Of a stretch of 64,000 nucleotides of DNA, positions 32,822 to 43,595 are shown piece by piece. Origin of the DNA: Nitzschia sp. DOCU1 (taxonomy: Eukaryota > Bacillariophyta > Bacillariophyceae > Bacillariales > Bacillariaceae); contig OX595987.1 of the NCBI GenBank assembly GCA_951394045.1, positions 2,046,001 to 2,110,000 of the forward strand, written 5' to 3'. A program made the translations under genes and the position numbers. Every line of letters starts with the position of its first letter. Within the stretch, counting starts at the first letter, position 1. The notes under the pieces are model-generated. The model searched no databases, had not been told where the DNA came from, and saw only the letters and a program-made list of their open reading frames with translations.

Positions 32822-33507
32822 CTACTGGTAGTCCGATGGACAAGAAAGAGTATTATTGTTGTGACGACGAGAGGTACATGTGGACGTAAGCTCATCGTAT
32901 CCAAGGGGGTCGTATGGTGGGTTTGATGGTCGACGACGGACAGGATGATGCGTCGCCATCATTGGATACTCTTCGGAGGAGAACTCTTGTTCGGAGTAAA
33001 TCAATAGCCCTTTGCTCGCCCAAGTCATTTGCATTTTGTACATTTCGTCCACTTGACCTGTCTCCATCGACAGGCCCTTCACGGTGGTCTCGAGATAACG
33101 GGGAGTTGTGAAAGTACACAGTTGATCTACAGCAATACGGTACCACTTGGACGCGATCAGTTCCAAGATATCGTACTGGTCTGCGACGGCCATCCACTTC
33201 TTCCTCGCCACCGCGCGGCGGAGGCGCCCGATGATAGCGCCTTGTGCAACAAGCACCACATGGACCACCGCCGCCTTACTTCCGGGAGTTTGTGCGGCAC
33301 TCCTCAACGCTGGCCTGAGCGAGAGCTGATCCACAGGTACGCACAAGAGGCGCGAAGGGTGTCCACAGCATTAAGACATCGGACAGTGAGTTCGATAAGA
33401 GTCTCAACGTCGGATTCAACCTTGTCGCTATACAGCTGAGCTATCAAACAATTAGCTGCTGAGTGAAGGAGTGGGCAGGGTAAAGTTTTGAGATATTTAG
33501 TCGGCAT
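32822..33507 (-). CDS. Unrecognised 193-aa helical protein
   Basis: Best model: exon 33507-33345 and exon 33240-32822, with a 104-bp intron (donor GTGCGT, acceptor ACAAG). It gives 193 aa beginning MPTKYLKTLPCPLLHSAAN. Without splicing the two halves are in different frames, so an intron or a frameshift is required; this intron is the only one of normal length that I found in frame. The product is mostly helical: SDVETLIELTVRCLNAVDTL, then RLRRAVARKKWMAVADQYDI and KMQMTWASKGLLIYSEQEF, with a polar tail. There is no signal peptide or metal motif. The start lies 105 bp from the oppositely oriented Mei2-like gene. Function unknown. Confidence 0.5.
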
Positions 33508-33612
33508 CGGCGTTGTAGATTTTAATCACAAAGGAAAGGGCGTCCATCAATTTTGATATCTGATGCGCCTTTGAGTGTCCGATTGAAATCGTGGAGTCCA
33601 AATTTTTCAGGG

Positions 33613-36096
33613 ATGCAAAGTGACGTAAAAGTTCAAGATGCGGCCTGGGGCGTCGCTCCTGGGTCTTCGTCTTCAGCGGGGGCTCCGGGGTCTTCCGGCT
33701 ACCCCTCCTCGCGGTCTGGTGGTTATGATCCTCGGGTGGAAGGGGAAGCCTTGCGAAACGTTGGAGCACTCTCTGCCCCTCCACCCCCTGGTTTTAATCC
33801 TGGCAAAGCTCGTGCAGATGGAATTTCAGAAACCCTGTGGAGCGAGAACCAAGGCCCTTCCCGGGGCCAACACGGTAGAACATCCAGTTTTAACAATCTG
33901 GCGGAGGCACTAGGCAGCGGCCTTGCTGAGTCGATGGATGATGCCACCAATGGAGAGCATACGAAGGCGATGTTGACTGATAACTTCTTGTTCAACGCAA
34001 AAGATGACATCAGCTACGCTAGGCACTCCCGTCATGCTGCATCCAGGCTTTTGGGGGCAGGGCAGTCAAGGGAAACCTTTGGCATCAGTCACAAGGCTCC
34101 AGAGCCCGGTTCACTTTTTGCATCCTTTGACTCGGGAGAGCGTGGTCAAGCAAAGAGAGTCGGCGGCGTTTCGACGGATGCTTTCGTAGACTATTCGAAG
34201 GAGCATCACGCTAGCAAGAGTGACAACAACGGCAACATTTCATCGGCTTTTTCATCAAACTCAACAGGGGGTAGACTCGCTGGCGCCGATTTCAACCCTT
34301 ATCAGACCACTCCCACGTACGAGACTCCGCGGGTAGCTGCCTCCAAGAACCTTGGAATGACTGTGACCGAGCCGGATACCTATGGACGTGGTGCAGCGCC
34401 GTCAAGTCGCAGCCACGATGGAACGTACGGCCTCCAACGTGAAATGCAGAGGCTCTGGTCCGATAGAGATCCTGAGCCGACCTCCAGCCAGTCGGTAGGA
34501 TCCCGAGGCGGGGAAACTTGGGCTTCTGAAATGCAGTTGGAGGCCGAGGATGAACTTCGTCCGTTTTGCTGGGATGTTAGACACCATGATGCAAGTCGAG
34601 CACTGGCAATTGTGCGAGCGGCATCCCTTGCGGCGAGCGATGTTAGAGCGATCTGCGAAGGCTACGGTGCGATCGAAAGCTTTCGGTCTGACTTTGTGGA
34701 AAGAGGAGTGTTTTTCGTCAGCTATTATGACATGCGGTGTGCTCAAATCGCTGCGATGGAACTGCAACCGCGGTTGCAAAAGCTGGGCCCATCAGCTCAA
34801 CGAGTACTTGTTCAATTTTGTGTCCCCTTGAACTCGTCCTCGCACAATGATGATAGCTTGGTCGTACTGATGGATGTTCCGCCTGAAATGAGCATCGAGA
34901 GTCTGGCGGGTATGCTGTCGTCTTATGGGGCCGTTCGGTCGCTCAAGAGCATTGGTGGAAACTATGGGGGAAATTCATTCATTGTCGAGTACCATGACGT
35001 TCAAGACGCCAAACAAGCCGTGCTGGAATTGGAGGGCACTCAACAGTTTGGTCCTAATGTAAGCGTTGAAGTGGGGGCTCGAAATCCATCTGATCGCAAA
35101 CGCGGACGTGAGCTGTTAGCTCTGATTGGGCGATGGCGACACGGCGGAGGTGGTGCTCCGAATTCACGGCACCCGCCTGCCGGAGCCCCAGGCAGGTATG
35201 GTGGAAATACCCCTCCCCGTGGAGGGGAAATGCCACGCTATGAAGTACCTGGTCAGGGAGGACATCCGGGCAGAGAACCTCAAACTCAGCTGGTTCTTGG
35301 TCCAGATGGCCGATACAGCTACGTTGTCGTCAATAACACTGCTGGGTACCAGGGTGCTCCTCCTCCAACGCAATATGGTGACCGTGGCACGCCGAGTCAT
35401 ACAAATGCGTACGTTCACCCTACCAATCATCATCAGTATTGGCAGCCACAAACGCACCAGTTTTCCAGTACTGGATCCGTCGTCTCCCAGTCCTCGTACA
35501 ACAGCCATCATTCAGGACACTACCCTAGTGGAACGCAGAGCCTCCCATACTATCGAGGCGATGGAGCAAGCTCTGTTGGAAGCCATTCTCACCGGATGGC
35601 ACCAAGTTCGGCCTCTTCTGCTGGAGGTGGTGGCGGGGATAATCAGCATCTTGTCATGGACCTCGACGCCGTTGAAAATGGGCGGGACTCCCGAACTTCT
35701 CTGATGGTTCGAAATATCCCGAACAAGTACACACAGCAGATGCTACTGAATGAATTTACCGAAAATGGCCATGGACCAGGTGTCATTGACTTTTTCTACC
35801 TTCCGATTGATTTTAAGAATCGTTGCAATCGGGGATACGCTTTTATCAACTTTGTCGACTACCGAGATATTTTGGCATTTCATCGTCAATACTTTGGCAA
35901 GCACTGGAGAACTTTCAACAGCGACAAGATATGTGATATTACGTACGCAAGAATCCAAGGAAAAGCTGCCATGTTGAAACGTTTCGAAAATTCCGCTCTT
36001 ATGGAGAAGGACGATGAATACAAGCCTCTCGTTTTTGTAAGCAACGGGCCCGACAAGGGCACGCGATTACCTTTTCCAAGCCCTCCGAACAAATAA
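33613..36096 (+). CDS. Mei2-like RNA-binding protein
   Basis: RNA-binding regulator of the Mei2/AML family, linked in yeast and plants to meiosis and growth control. Intronless in this reading, 827 aa. The N-terminal third is low-complexity. RRM-like domains lie near ELRPFCWDVRHHD to LQPRL (about 34550-34800) and near SLVVLMDVPPEMSIESLAGM (about 34855-35080). A Gly/Pro/His/Tyr-rich linker follows. The C-terminal Mei2-type RRM is unmistakable: TSLMVRNIPNKYTQQMLLNE, VIDFFYLPIDFKNRCNRGYA, FINFVDYRDILAFHRQYFGK and KICDITYARIQGKAAMLKRF. The chosen ATG directly follows TTTTTCAGG, an acceptor-like site, so an upstream exon could exist. Confidence 0.9.
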   Translation: MQSDVKVQDAAWGVAPGSSSSAGAPGSSGYPSSRSGGYDPRVEGEALRNVGALSAPPPPGFNPGKARADGISETLWSENQGPSRGQHGRTSSFNNLAEALGSGLAESMDDATNGEHTKAMLTDNFLFNAKDDISYARHSRHAASRLLGAGQSRETFGISHKAPEPGSLFASFDSGERGQAKRVGGVSTDAFVDYSKEHHASKSDNNGNISSAFSSNSTGGRLAGADFNPYQTTPTYETPRVAASKNLGMTVTEPDTYGRGAAPSSRSHDGTYGLQREMQRLWSDRDPEPTSSQSVGSRGGETWASEMQLEAEDELRPFCWDVRHHDASRALAIVRAASLAASDVRAICEGYGAIESFRSDFVERGVFFVSYYDMRCAQIAAMELQPRLQKLGPSAQRVLVQFCVPLNSSSHNDDSLVVLMDVPPEMSIESLAGMLSSYGAVRSLKSIGGNYGGNSFIVEYHDVQDAKQAVLELEGTQQFGPNVSVEVGARNPSDRKRGRELLALIGRWRHGGGGAPNSRHPPAGAPGRYGGNTPPRGGEMPRYEVPGQGGHPGREPQTQLVLGPDGRYSYVVVNNTAGYQGAPPPTQYGDRGTPSHTNAYVHPTNHHQYWQPQTHQFSSTGSVVSQSSYNSHHSGHYPSGTQSLPYYRGDGASSVGSHSHRMAPSSASSAGGGGGDNQHLVMDLDAVENGRDSRTSLMVRNIPNKYTQQMLLNEFTENGHGPGVIDFFYLPIDFKNRCNRGYAFINFVDYRDILAFHRQYFGKHWRTFNSDKICDITYARIQGKAAMLKRFENSALMEKDDEYKPLVFVSNGPDKGTRLPFPSPPNK

Positions 36097-36838
36097 CAGT
36101 GGCGACACTGGATGGTCGCCTTGAAATGAACGCAGATAATCCCTGGACTGGACTGGCTCGATTTAGAGAATGGGAACGGTTCAGTGGATCCGATAGCATT
36201 CTATCACTACTAGCTAGGAGCTGTTTATGCAAAAGTCTCGTCTCGCTGCCTACTCTTCTAGGCCCGGCCACACCTCGATCGAGGGCAAGAACATTCATCA
36301 CTCTCCCTAACACAACAATACCCTACATATTTGACACGATGCGCCACTGCTTCATCTCATCTCGCGAGGGTTACTCGAGCAAATCATACCCCAAGAGTAG
36401 CTCTAAAGTAGAGACAGCGTACTCACGTTCTCTATGCTACGGATGAGTAGCTAGGCTGTCAACTGGATAGCTATCGTACTCTTCGCTGCTTAATCGAAGT
36501 ACGTGGATCATAGCGGCCAATCACAGTTGTAATCGCACGACGGTTTGCGAGCGGTTGAAGTCAAATAGTCGAGTAAGTCCAAGAAGCAGGGGTCTGTGGG
36601 TAAAGTTAAGGCAATATGTTCTGACCATCCAAACCCCCTAAAGTGGGTTCGACAATGACAAAAAATGACGAGGACAACAAAGCAACCGCTGCGCTCTCTT
36701 TCGAGGGTTCTTTCTGTTCGCCTTGCACCTGGTTGTTGCATACATTATCTCCTAATGCATTCAAGCTCCAAAGAGAGGGTGGTATCATAAACGACGCTGT
36801 TGCTCGATTTCATGCGAGAATAGTCGTGCCATACAATA
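36097..36838. other. Intergenic region
   Basis: 742 bp between two plus-strand genes. Short open frames on either strand (for example 36099-36446 and 36508-36788) lack motifs. No repeat or RNA gene is visible; it presumably holds the Mei2-like 3' UTR and the kinase promoter. Confidence 0.5.
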
Positions 36839-38608
36839 ATGCCGGAAGAATCCTTTGAACTCCCCGCCGAGTCGGCGAAACAAGCCAAGCTGCTCCTTCC
36901 TCAAGTGTACGATCCTTATCAAAACGAGGGCGATCCTCGCCTATGTTATATCAAGTACGATGTGGAACACAGATCCCTGGTAGTCATGACAGAAGATACA
37001 GAGGAAGTCATGGATATCCTCGCTATTGATGACGTGATTGGAGCTTCTGTCAAAGTGGAATTGCACGACGACGACGATAAGAAATCGAGCAACGAACCTC
37101 GCGTCGCCTCGACTCCCATTGGAGATGTGGACAATGCACCCAAGTCGCTCATTCCGTCTGATACTCAGGCGGCTGCTAAATTGACAATTTTCGTGTATCC
37201 CCGAAAGGATCCGTCGAAAGACTCCATTGTCACGTCTTGTACAGGAAAGAAGCAAAAGGTCGAACCAGTCAAGGAATTCAACGCGGAGCCTTCCAAGAAG
37301 TTGCTTCATCGTTATGCCCATCATCGAACCTTCCAGGTGGCTCCGGCCGAAGATTTTGCTCACCTTTCCGTTTTGGTCAAGGCGATTCGAAAATTAGCTC
37401 GCCCGGAAGCCTCCTCTTCTTCCGAACGACTCTTGGTCATTGTCAATCCATTCTCGGGGCGACAAAAAGGTGCCGAAATCTACACGTCCGTTGTAGCACC
37501 GATGCTAGAACAAGCAGGCATTGATCACGATCATATCATTACTACCCACGCGGGACACGCCCAAGAACTCATGGCTCCTAAAGAAGACGCTAATGGCAAT
37601 CCTGGTGATATTACCAAATATGATGGACTTGTTGCCATCGGTGGAGACGGAATCATTTATGAAATTATGCAGGGGATCAAACAACGACCCGACTCTGACA
37701 CGGTCTGGAAGAATCTCAAACTAGGGCACATTGGTGCAGGAACGTCCAATGGACTATCCGCGAGCTTGGCGTATGCCAGCCAAGTAAGTACGATCGATAG
37801 GCTACATGGCTGGAGGTGCAGAAACAGCGCAACCTTTCTTATCCGACTCCCGCTCCAATCACTCTGTATTACAGGAACGCTTTTCGGCAACAGACTATGC
37901 TTTTATAGTTGCAAAGGGAAAGACAGTGCCCATGGATCTGTCGCGATACGAAACAAAATCTTCGGACTACATCTCATTCTTGACATTTAGCTGGTCCCTG
38001 ATTGCCGATATTGATATTGAATCCGAGGTATTGCGTTGGATGGGATGGCTACGTATGGAAGTTTACTCAGCGTGGAGAGTCATCAACTTACGATCCTACC
38101 GTGCCAAACTCTCATACCTACCTCCAGCTGCCAAGAAGCTCGACGCGCTGCCACCACTGTCCAAAGCTTTGACCAAAGACGATGGATGGGTAACAATTGA
38201 AGACAGTTTTTGCCTTTTCTGGGTGTCACTGGTAACACACGCTGGAGAAGAAATGCTGAATCATCCAATGTGCAAACTTGACGATGGCCTATTCCACATT
38301 TTTCTCGTCCGGTAAGTTGTTGTATGGAACGTATGATAATCTTGTGTATGAAGGCACATGTGCTAACTGTAGCACTTGATTTTCACAGCAATAATGTATC
38401 GCGGTTGCGCATGTTGTTGATTCTTCTCGGATTTGAAACTGGGTCACACGTCAACATGGATGGTGTAGAATTCATCGACTGCACAGCTTATCGTCTCGAG
38501 CCCATTTCCAAGGGATCCTACAATGATCTAGATGGTGAAGTCATTGAATCAGGACCGGTCCAAGGAATGGTGCTCCGCGGTGCCATTCAAGCCTATTGCA
38601 ATCTGTGA
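36839..38608 (+). CDS. Sphingosine kinase-like lipid kinase
   Basis: Phosphorylates sphingoid bases, or a related lipid, from ATP. Exons 36839-37783, 37875-38311 and 38389-38608 join in frame to 533 aa. A 180-residue N-terminal part ending RYAHHRTFQVAPAEDFAHLS precedes the DAGK-type catalytic domain. That domain shows LLVIVNPFSGRQKGAEIY (ATP loop), KYDGLVAIGGDGIIYEIMQG (GGDG) and GHIGAGTSNGLSASLAYASQ. The C-terminal beta-sandwich spans the second splice, with FSWSLIADIDIESEVLRWMG (conserved Asp in the lipid pocket) and VEFIDCTAYRLEP. This pattern fits sphingosine kinase best; ceramide kinase is less likely because its C-terminal Cys-rich motif is not apparent. Confidence 0.87.
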
Positions 38609-38664
38609 GAACAGTCGAAAAGCTTTTATAGTTCATTTTAGAATAGGTCAAATAGTTGCTACTG

Positions 38665-40356
38665 CTACTTGAATTCCCCATCAAATCCTTGAAAGCCTGA
38701 CATCATGAACACGTGATAATAGGGCTTCTTCGCCAACATGGATGTCCAATTCCAAGAACTTGTAAGCCGCCCATCAATACAACTGCCACCATCATCCCCA
38801 CTGCCATCAAATGCATGCTTGAAAAAGTCCACTAGCACTGCGAGCTTTAGCTTGTCAATTGACCCAAAATGTTCCCGGACGTAGGCATGTACTCGGTCGT
38901 CGGAACACAATTCTGGCAATCCTTGGAGAAAAGAAACAATCGGGTTTAAAAATCTTGGAATCTGCGTGTATTTGTCGATGAAAATCAAAGCATTGGGAAC
39001 ATCGCGATCCCCAAGATGCACAACGCTTAGTCCGACCCAAGGCACCCCTGCTTCTTGTTGCGTGGTTGACAACAAGTGATTCATCACTTTGGCCACGAGA
39101 GGGCAGGCCTGCACGCGGTTCAATCCTTGCCCAGTATTCAAGAGACTGTAGGAAGTAGACGTCGACAGCAAGTCGTTGTCCGCACATAGCCATAGTTTGT
39201 GCATGTTCTTCATTCCTTTGGACCACAGTCGTAGGGTTTGCCAGACGAAATAATATTGCGTTGAATGCGAATGCGAAAGAGTTGGCCCCTCACTGCTACT
39301 CGCTGAGTATGCCGACAATCCATATCGGCTATACTGTTTCATTCTTGTATTCTTCGGTTCCCCATGAATCTCCAAAGATTGCCCCGGATTGACCAGATTG
39401 GGGTCGAAGTTTTCCTCCAGGTAGCTTTGCATCCGCTTTACAGGAGCCAGAGCATTCTGTACCGAGGCAATGGCATCTGCAATCGAATCAATCACGCGCC
39501 GTATGTCGTCGGCTGACATTTCTTTTCTGCTAGCGTAATCTTCTATGAGTTCTTCTCTGAGCCGACGCTTGTCGTCAACCCACTGTTGTACCAATTCTCG
39601 ATCCACCTTTTCCCCCGTCGTTTCATCTCGATCTCGAATGAATCGAATAGCCCCTTCCAGTCTTTTGTCGTCTAAGAGCTCCACACAATCATTGTCTTCC
39701 AAATATGGTATGACTAGCTGAATATCCTTGTGAAGAGAGAACCCGAGTGCTTTGACGACGGCTGGATTTTGTGCGTCCTGAAGAATGTACATTAACTTGC
39801 CATAGGTTGATCTCATGTGACTTGGATTCAGGACTTTGTTTCGACGCCCCACTTCAAATAATGACTGAAAGAACGCTGCATTCTCCTTGAGATCTCTGCC
39901 TGCCCAATAAGTTGTCGATTTGGAAGATGAATTGGAATCCTTACTGCCATTGCTTGATTTCTTTTTTCCATTGCGTATTCGTCCAAATATGGAACCTCCT
40001 CCACCCCCATTCTCTGAAGAATAATCCGCATACGTTCGTTCATGGCCACTAGACACGGCTAAGCCAGTGGCTATTTGACATATTTCGACAATCCCCTCTT
40101 GGATCCGCCGAGCCCTTTGAGCCCTCCGTCCGACTCCGACGGTTACATCCACTTGATCGGTATATTCACTGACATGCAACGCTTGTTCCAGTACGTTCAA
40201 CAGTGACCTCTCTTCCGGCGATAGCCTAAGCGGAACATATCTGGCAAAGTCCGACAACGTTCTCCCACGACGTTGTGACTTCTTTTGGGCCGAAGACTCA
40301 TCCCCGCCGGCCGCCGCCGATGCATTGGAGGTGCGCGGCTTCCCCCGAGACATCAT
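38665..40356 (-). CDS. DUF2009-like conserved protein
   Basis: Intronless, 563 aa from the ATG pair at 40356. The protein starts with a basic Ser/Ala-rich tail and then RLSPEERSLLNVLEQALHVS. Conserved-looking blocks are LKENAAFFQSLFEVGRRNKV, PSHMRSTYGKLMYILQDAQN, VPWVGLSVVHLGDRDVPNAL and IFIDKYTQIPRFLNPIVSFL. I believe these belong to the DUF2009/UPF0652 family of eukaryotic proteins, whose role is unknown; this assignment is from memory. An Asn/Ser/Gly/Lys low-complexity insert lies near residues 115-145. No transmembrane segment or catalytic motif is evident. Confidence 0.7.
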   Translation of the reverse strand: MMSRGKPRTSNASAAAGGDESSAQKKSQRRGRTLSDFARYVPLRLSPEERSLLNVLEQALHVSEYTDQVDVTVGVGRRAQRARRIQEGIVEICQIATGLAVSSGHERTYADYSSENGGGGGSIFGRIRNGKKKSSNGSKDSNSSSKSTTYWAGRDLKENAAFFQSLFEVGRRNKVLNPSHMRSTYGKLMYILQDAQNPAVVKALGFSLHKDIQLVIPYLEDNDCVELLDDKRLEGAIRFIRDRDETTGEKVDRELVQQWVDDKRRLREELIEDYASRKEMSADDIRRVIDSIADAIASVQNALAPVKRMQSYLEENFDPNLVNPGQSLEIHGEPKNTRMKQYSRYGLSAYSASSSEGPTLSHSHSTQYYFVWQTLRLWSKGMKNMHKLWLCADNDLLSTSTSYSLLNTGQGLNRVQACPLVAKVMNHLLSTTQQEAGVPWVGLSVVHLGDRDVPNALIFIDKYTQIPRFLNPIVSFLQGLPELCSDDRVHAYVREHFGSIDKLKLAVLVDFFKHAFDGSGDDGGSCIDGRLTSSWNWTSMLAKKPYYHVFMMSGFQGFDGEFK

Positions 40357-40937
40357 GACGCCTCTTCGTTTTGAGCGACCTTGCTATGGTCCAAGTCCAA
40401 CTTCCAGGACACCACTACCAGCACCACACAGCACGATCTGGTTTCAAGGATGAAGCAATGAGAGATTGAGTGAACAGGGCCTCAAGACGGAATACACCAT
40501 TATTATATTGCCGTCAGTTCAGGAAACAGAAGTGGGGTCAAAAACGTCGAGAAGGCGCGAACGACGAACGGTGGACATTTGCCACCATTTGATTCCTTTG
40601 AGTACTTTGAAGTCCGATGAGTCAATGAAAATGTTATCCGCCCGCCAAAAAGATGTTCCGCCAATTTTTCTGCGGCCAGGGATGCGCCGGGGTGGAAGGG
40701 CAGACCTTGGCTGCAGAACGACCACGATAGCGAGACGGACGATGAGTGGCCGTCGTTGCCTCGGCTCTCATCGGCACCCGGCTCCTCATCACTGGCTTTT
40801 ATCTTGCAAGGCAAGGAGCTGTTGAAAGACCAAGTTCACGCTCAGGATACAAAGCCGAAAACGCTATTAAAGACTAAGCTCAAGTAGAAAGGAGATTTTA
40901 TCGTTCAGGTCGAGAGAAACGACAGCGAATAATCAAA
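40357..40937. other. Divergent intergenic region
   Basis: 581 bp between the DUF2009-like and eIF3f start codons. Open frames on both strands (40466-40825) have no motif. No RNA gene or repeat seen; probable promoter region for both genes. Confidence 0.5.
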
Positions 40938-41949
40938 ATGACAAGTTTGACTCCAGCATCGGGGACATCGCCATCGTCGCCGGCTTTGTTGATGGACGAG
41001 GGGATGGATTCTGTCACCAACGTAATCGTGCATCCGCTGGTGTTATTGCACGTCTTGGACCATCATAGCCGACGACAAGAGGCTTCTGGTCGTGTTATTG
41101 GAACTCTTCTCGGTCGACGGGATGGACGAACGGTACGTACAGTTAACGATGTTGACTTTGTTGGCAGTATTCCAATGAATGCATCTTCTCAACCTTATGT
41201 GTGTTTTGCATCTTATTCAACAGGTGGAAGTAACAAACTGCTTTGCCGTCCCTCATGCCGAACGAGGAGACGAAGTCGCCATTGGAAAGGATTTTAATAA
41301 GCAAATGCTCGCTCTGCACCTCAAGACCAATAAAAAGGAACAGGTTGTCGGGTGGTATGCATCGGCAGCTCTGGGAGAGGACGGAGAGGACGGCCCAGAT
41401 TTGATTACGGACACATCGTCCTTGATTCATGAGTTTTATGCCGGAGAGTCTGACGAAGGCGATCCGATCCATTTGGTGGTGGACACGAGACTGAAAGAAG
41501 ATGCCGTGTCAGTGCGAGCATACAGAAGCACTCCTGTAATGGTGCAAGGAGAGCCGCTCGCCAACTTGTTCCATGAATTGCGATTGACTATGGAAACGAC
41601 GGAACCAGAAGCCATCTGTTTGAATAAAATGGTCATGGGTGGTAAGATGCAGGACAATCCAGCGGAAGGGGATGAGCCTCTCTTGGTGTCCATGGAAAAG
41701 TTGTATTCCTTGTTGGAGGCTGCTTCAAACTATGTCGACGCTGTGGTAGAAGGAAAGATCACTCCCGATGCCGAACTGGGGAGACAGGTTGCAAACGCCT
41801 TGGCTACTGTTCCTCGAATGCGCCCAGAAGTCTTTGACAAGCTCTTCAACGATTCATTGCAAGATCTGCTCATGGTCACGTACTTGTCGAATATCACACG
41901 AACACAGATAACGGTGGCGGAGAAGCTCAATGCCAGTCTGGGAGTCTAG
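40938..41949 (+). CDS. EIF3F: Translation initiation factor eIF3 subunit F
   Basis: MPN-domain subunit of eIF3 in cytoplasmic translation initiation. Exons 40938-41132 and 41224-41949 give 306 aa. The MPN core reads VIVHPLVLLHVLDHHSRRQE, then RVIGTLLGRRDGRT joined across the splice to VEVTNCFAVPHAER, and VVGWYASAALGEDG. The zinc-binding JAMM pattern is not complete, as expected for the non-catalytic F subunit. The C-terminal helical part (KLYSLLEAASNYVDAVVEG, FNDSLQDLLMVTYLSNITRT) is typical of eIF3f. A Ser/Pro-rich N-terminus of about 20 residues precedes the domain. Confidence 0.93.
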
Positions 41950-42168
41950 AGCAAATGTTGATGTTAATAAATGCATTCTCGTTACATTTGTAACACATGC
42001 CTGCAAGCACTGTGAGAAGTTAGTTGGCAGATTTGCAATAGGTTACTGTCGAACGTGTAGCGACCAAACTTGTACGACGCAATTGTGCTGTATAGCCATG
42101 AACAATCAAACAGTGATTTGATAGCCTGATTCAACAAAGTGGTGTTCTAGTACTAGTATGCTCTATTT

Positions 42169-43125
42169 TCAGTTTGTCTCCGCGGCCACTTGCGTCAAAT
42201 CCCCATGAATTTTGGACACACATTTGAAGGTCCCCGAGAAATCTGACTTCCATAGTTGCACAATACCTCGATCACCGCTACTGGCCAAGACAGTCCCAGT
42301 AACATTCCACTGGCACCTCCAGGCGTTGCTGACTTCGAGAGTCTGAGTAGACTCCAGCTCAAGCTTGTCGCCGTCGGTGCTTCTGGCAAGTTTGAAGATT
42401 CGAAGTTGCTGCCCTTCCGCGCTGGCAATACAATGGTAGCGGCGTCCAACATTTGGTGCCCATGCCACGTCTAGAATATCCCCACGAGGAGGAGGCGGGA
42501 GCACCAAGATTGGATTCCATTGGCGCGAGGATTCAATGTATCTTAAGACGATCGGATGAGCACCTCCTACAACCAATGTTGGTGGCTCAAAGCGGCCAGT
42601 GGACCAGGAGAGGCACGTGACACCCAGCCCTTCTCCAAAGCACTGCACGGTAGCAGCAAGGGGCCACTGGGCAAGATTCATGACATCCACGGCTTCGTAG
42701 ATTCGAACGCAGCCATCCGAGCTGCCAGTAGCCAGTTTCAAGCCAAAATGCCGAGGAGCAAATTCGACACAGGAGACCGCCTTTCTAGATTCTGTCAACT
42801 GTGCTTTTCCAGTCCATCGGGAAGCAACCGAGGCAGCATTGGTTCGTTCTTCCCAGATCTTCGCTTCGTGGTCAGCTCCACAAGTGGCCAGCAAGCTTCC
42901 AAACTCGGGGTGGCCCCAGCTGAGCATTGTGACGCTTCCACGATGAGCTTGCCATTCCCCGACAAGCGACCATTCTCCCTGGTCTGTCAAATCCCATACC
43001 CTGACAAAGCGGTCACCACTGCAAGTGGCCATGCGGCGTCCATAAATGTCAAAGGCAATATGATGGATGTAGTCCAGATGCCGTGATGCCAGCACCTTGG
43101 TGGATTCGTCGGATCCGCTGAACAT
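42169..43125 (-). CDS. SEH1: Nucleoporin SEH1-like WD40 protein
   Basis: Beta-propeller subunit of the Nup84/Nup107 outer-ring complex and of the SEA/GATOR complex. Intronless, 318 aa. WD repeats are visible from residue 15: HLDYIHHIAFDIYGRRMATC, DRFVRVWDL, HRGSVTMLSWGHPEFGSLLA, HEAKIWEE, AVSCVEFAPRHFGLKLATGS and a last one at WRCQWNVTGTVLASSGDRG. The block FAPRHFGLKLATGSSDG and the wide third blade favour SEH1 over SEC13. It is close to the standard length of about 350. The 3' end overlaps nothing, with 219 bp to the eIF3f stop. Confidence 0.9.
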   Translation of the reverse strand: MFSGSDESTKVLASRHLDYIHHIAFDIYGRRMATCSGDRFVRVWDLTDQGEWSLVGEWQAHRGSVTMLSWGHPEFGSLLATCGADHEAKIWEERTNAASVASRWTGKAQLTESRKAVSCVEFAPRHFGLKLATGSSDGCVRIYEAVDVMNLAQWPLAATVQCFGEGLGVTCLSWSTGRFEPPTLVVGGAHPIVLRYIESSRQWNPILVLPPPPRGDILDVAWAPNVGRRYHCIASAEGQQLRIFKLARSTDGDKLELESTQTLEVSNAWRCQWNVTGTVLASSGDRGIVQLWKSDFSGTFKCVSKIHGDLTQVAAETN

Positions 43126-43595
43126 GATGATAATTCAACGATTTGCGTACGAAATATTCACTCGTGGCGTGTCAAGGACCCACAAATAGAGGGCTCGTGA
43201 TGACTACAACAGCTAGAGGATCTGATCTGAATGATAGACAATTGGATTGAGCATCCTCAGACAGCACCACCTCTCGTCGCCACATCGTGTCTCTCATCGG
43301 CGGAGTGAGATTGTGTGCCGCCGCCGGCGCGAAGGGAAATAGCTTGTTTGCATTCGGCTGAGTCGAAGATCTTGGTAGCCGACTGATTGGATTGCCACCA
43401 ATGAAGACGAAGGTCAACAACAACTCTACTCTCTTGAAAATAGAGACCCAAGGCCGTACGCAGAAATTGAATAATTGACGAGGCATCTAGAGGTAATAAT
43501 CCTCATCGAGAAAGGAAGGAATTCACCCACAGACATCTATTTAGACTGTCACATTCTAGAGGAAAGTGCGAGTATCCATGTGCGCTGCTTCTCGA
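43126..43595. other. Intergenic region
   Basis: 470 bp between SEH1 and the SNARE gene, both on the minus strand. A 104-codon minus-strand open frame (43486-43172) has an ATG but shows no motif and no downstream relation, and is not called. Confidence 0.5.

Noticed and set aside
43172..43486. 104-codon minus-strand ATG frame between SEH1 and the SNARE gene
   Set aside because: No motif or conserved feature that I can recognise and no support from context.
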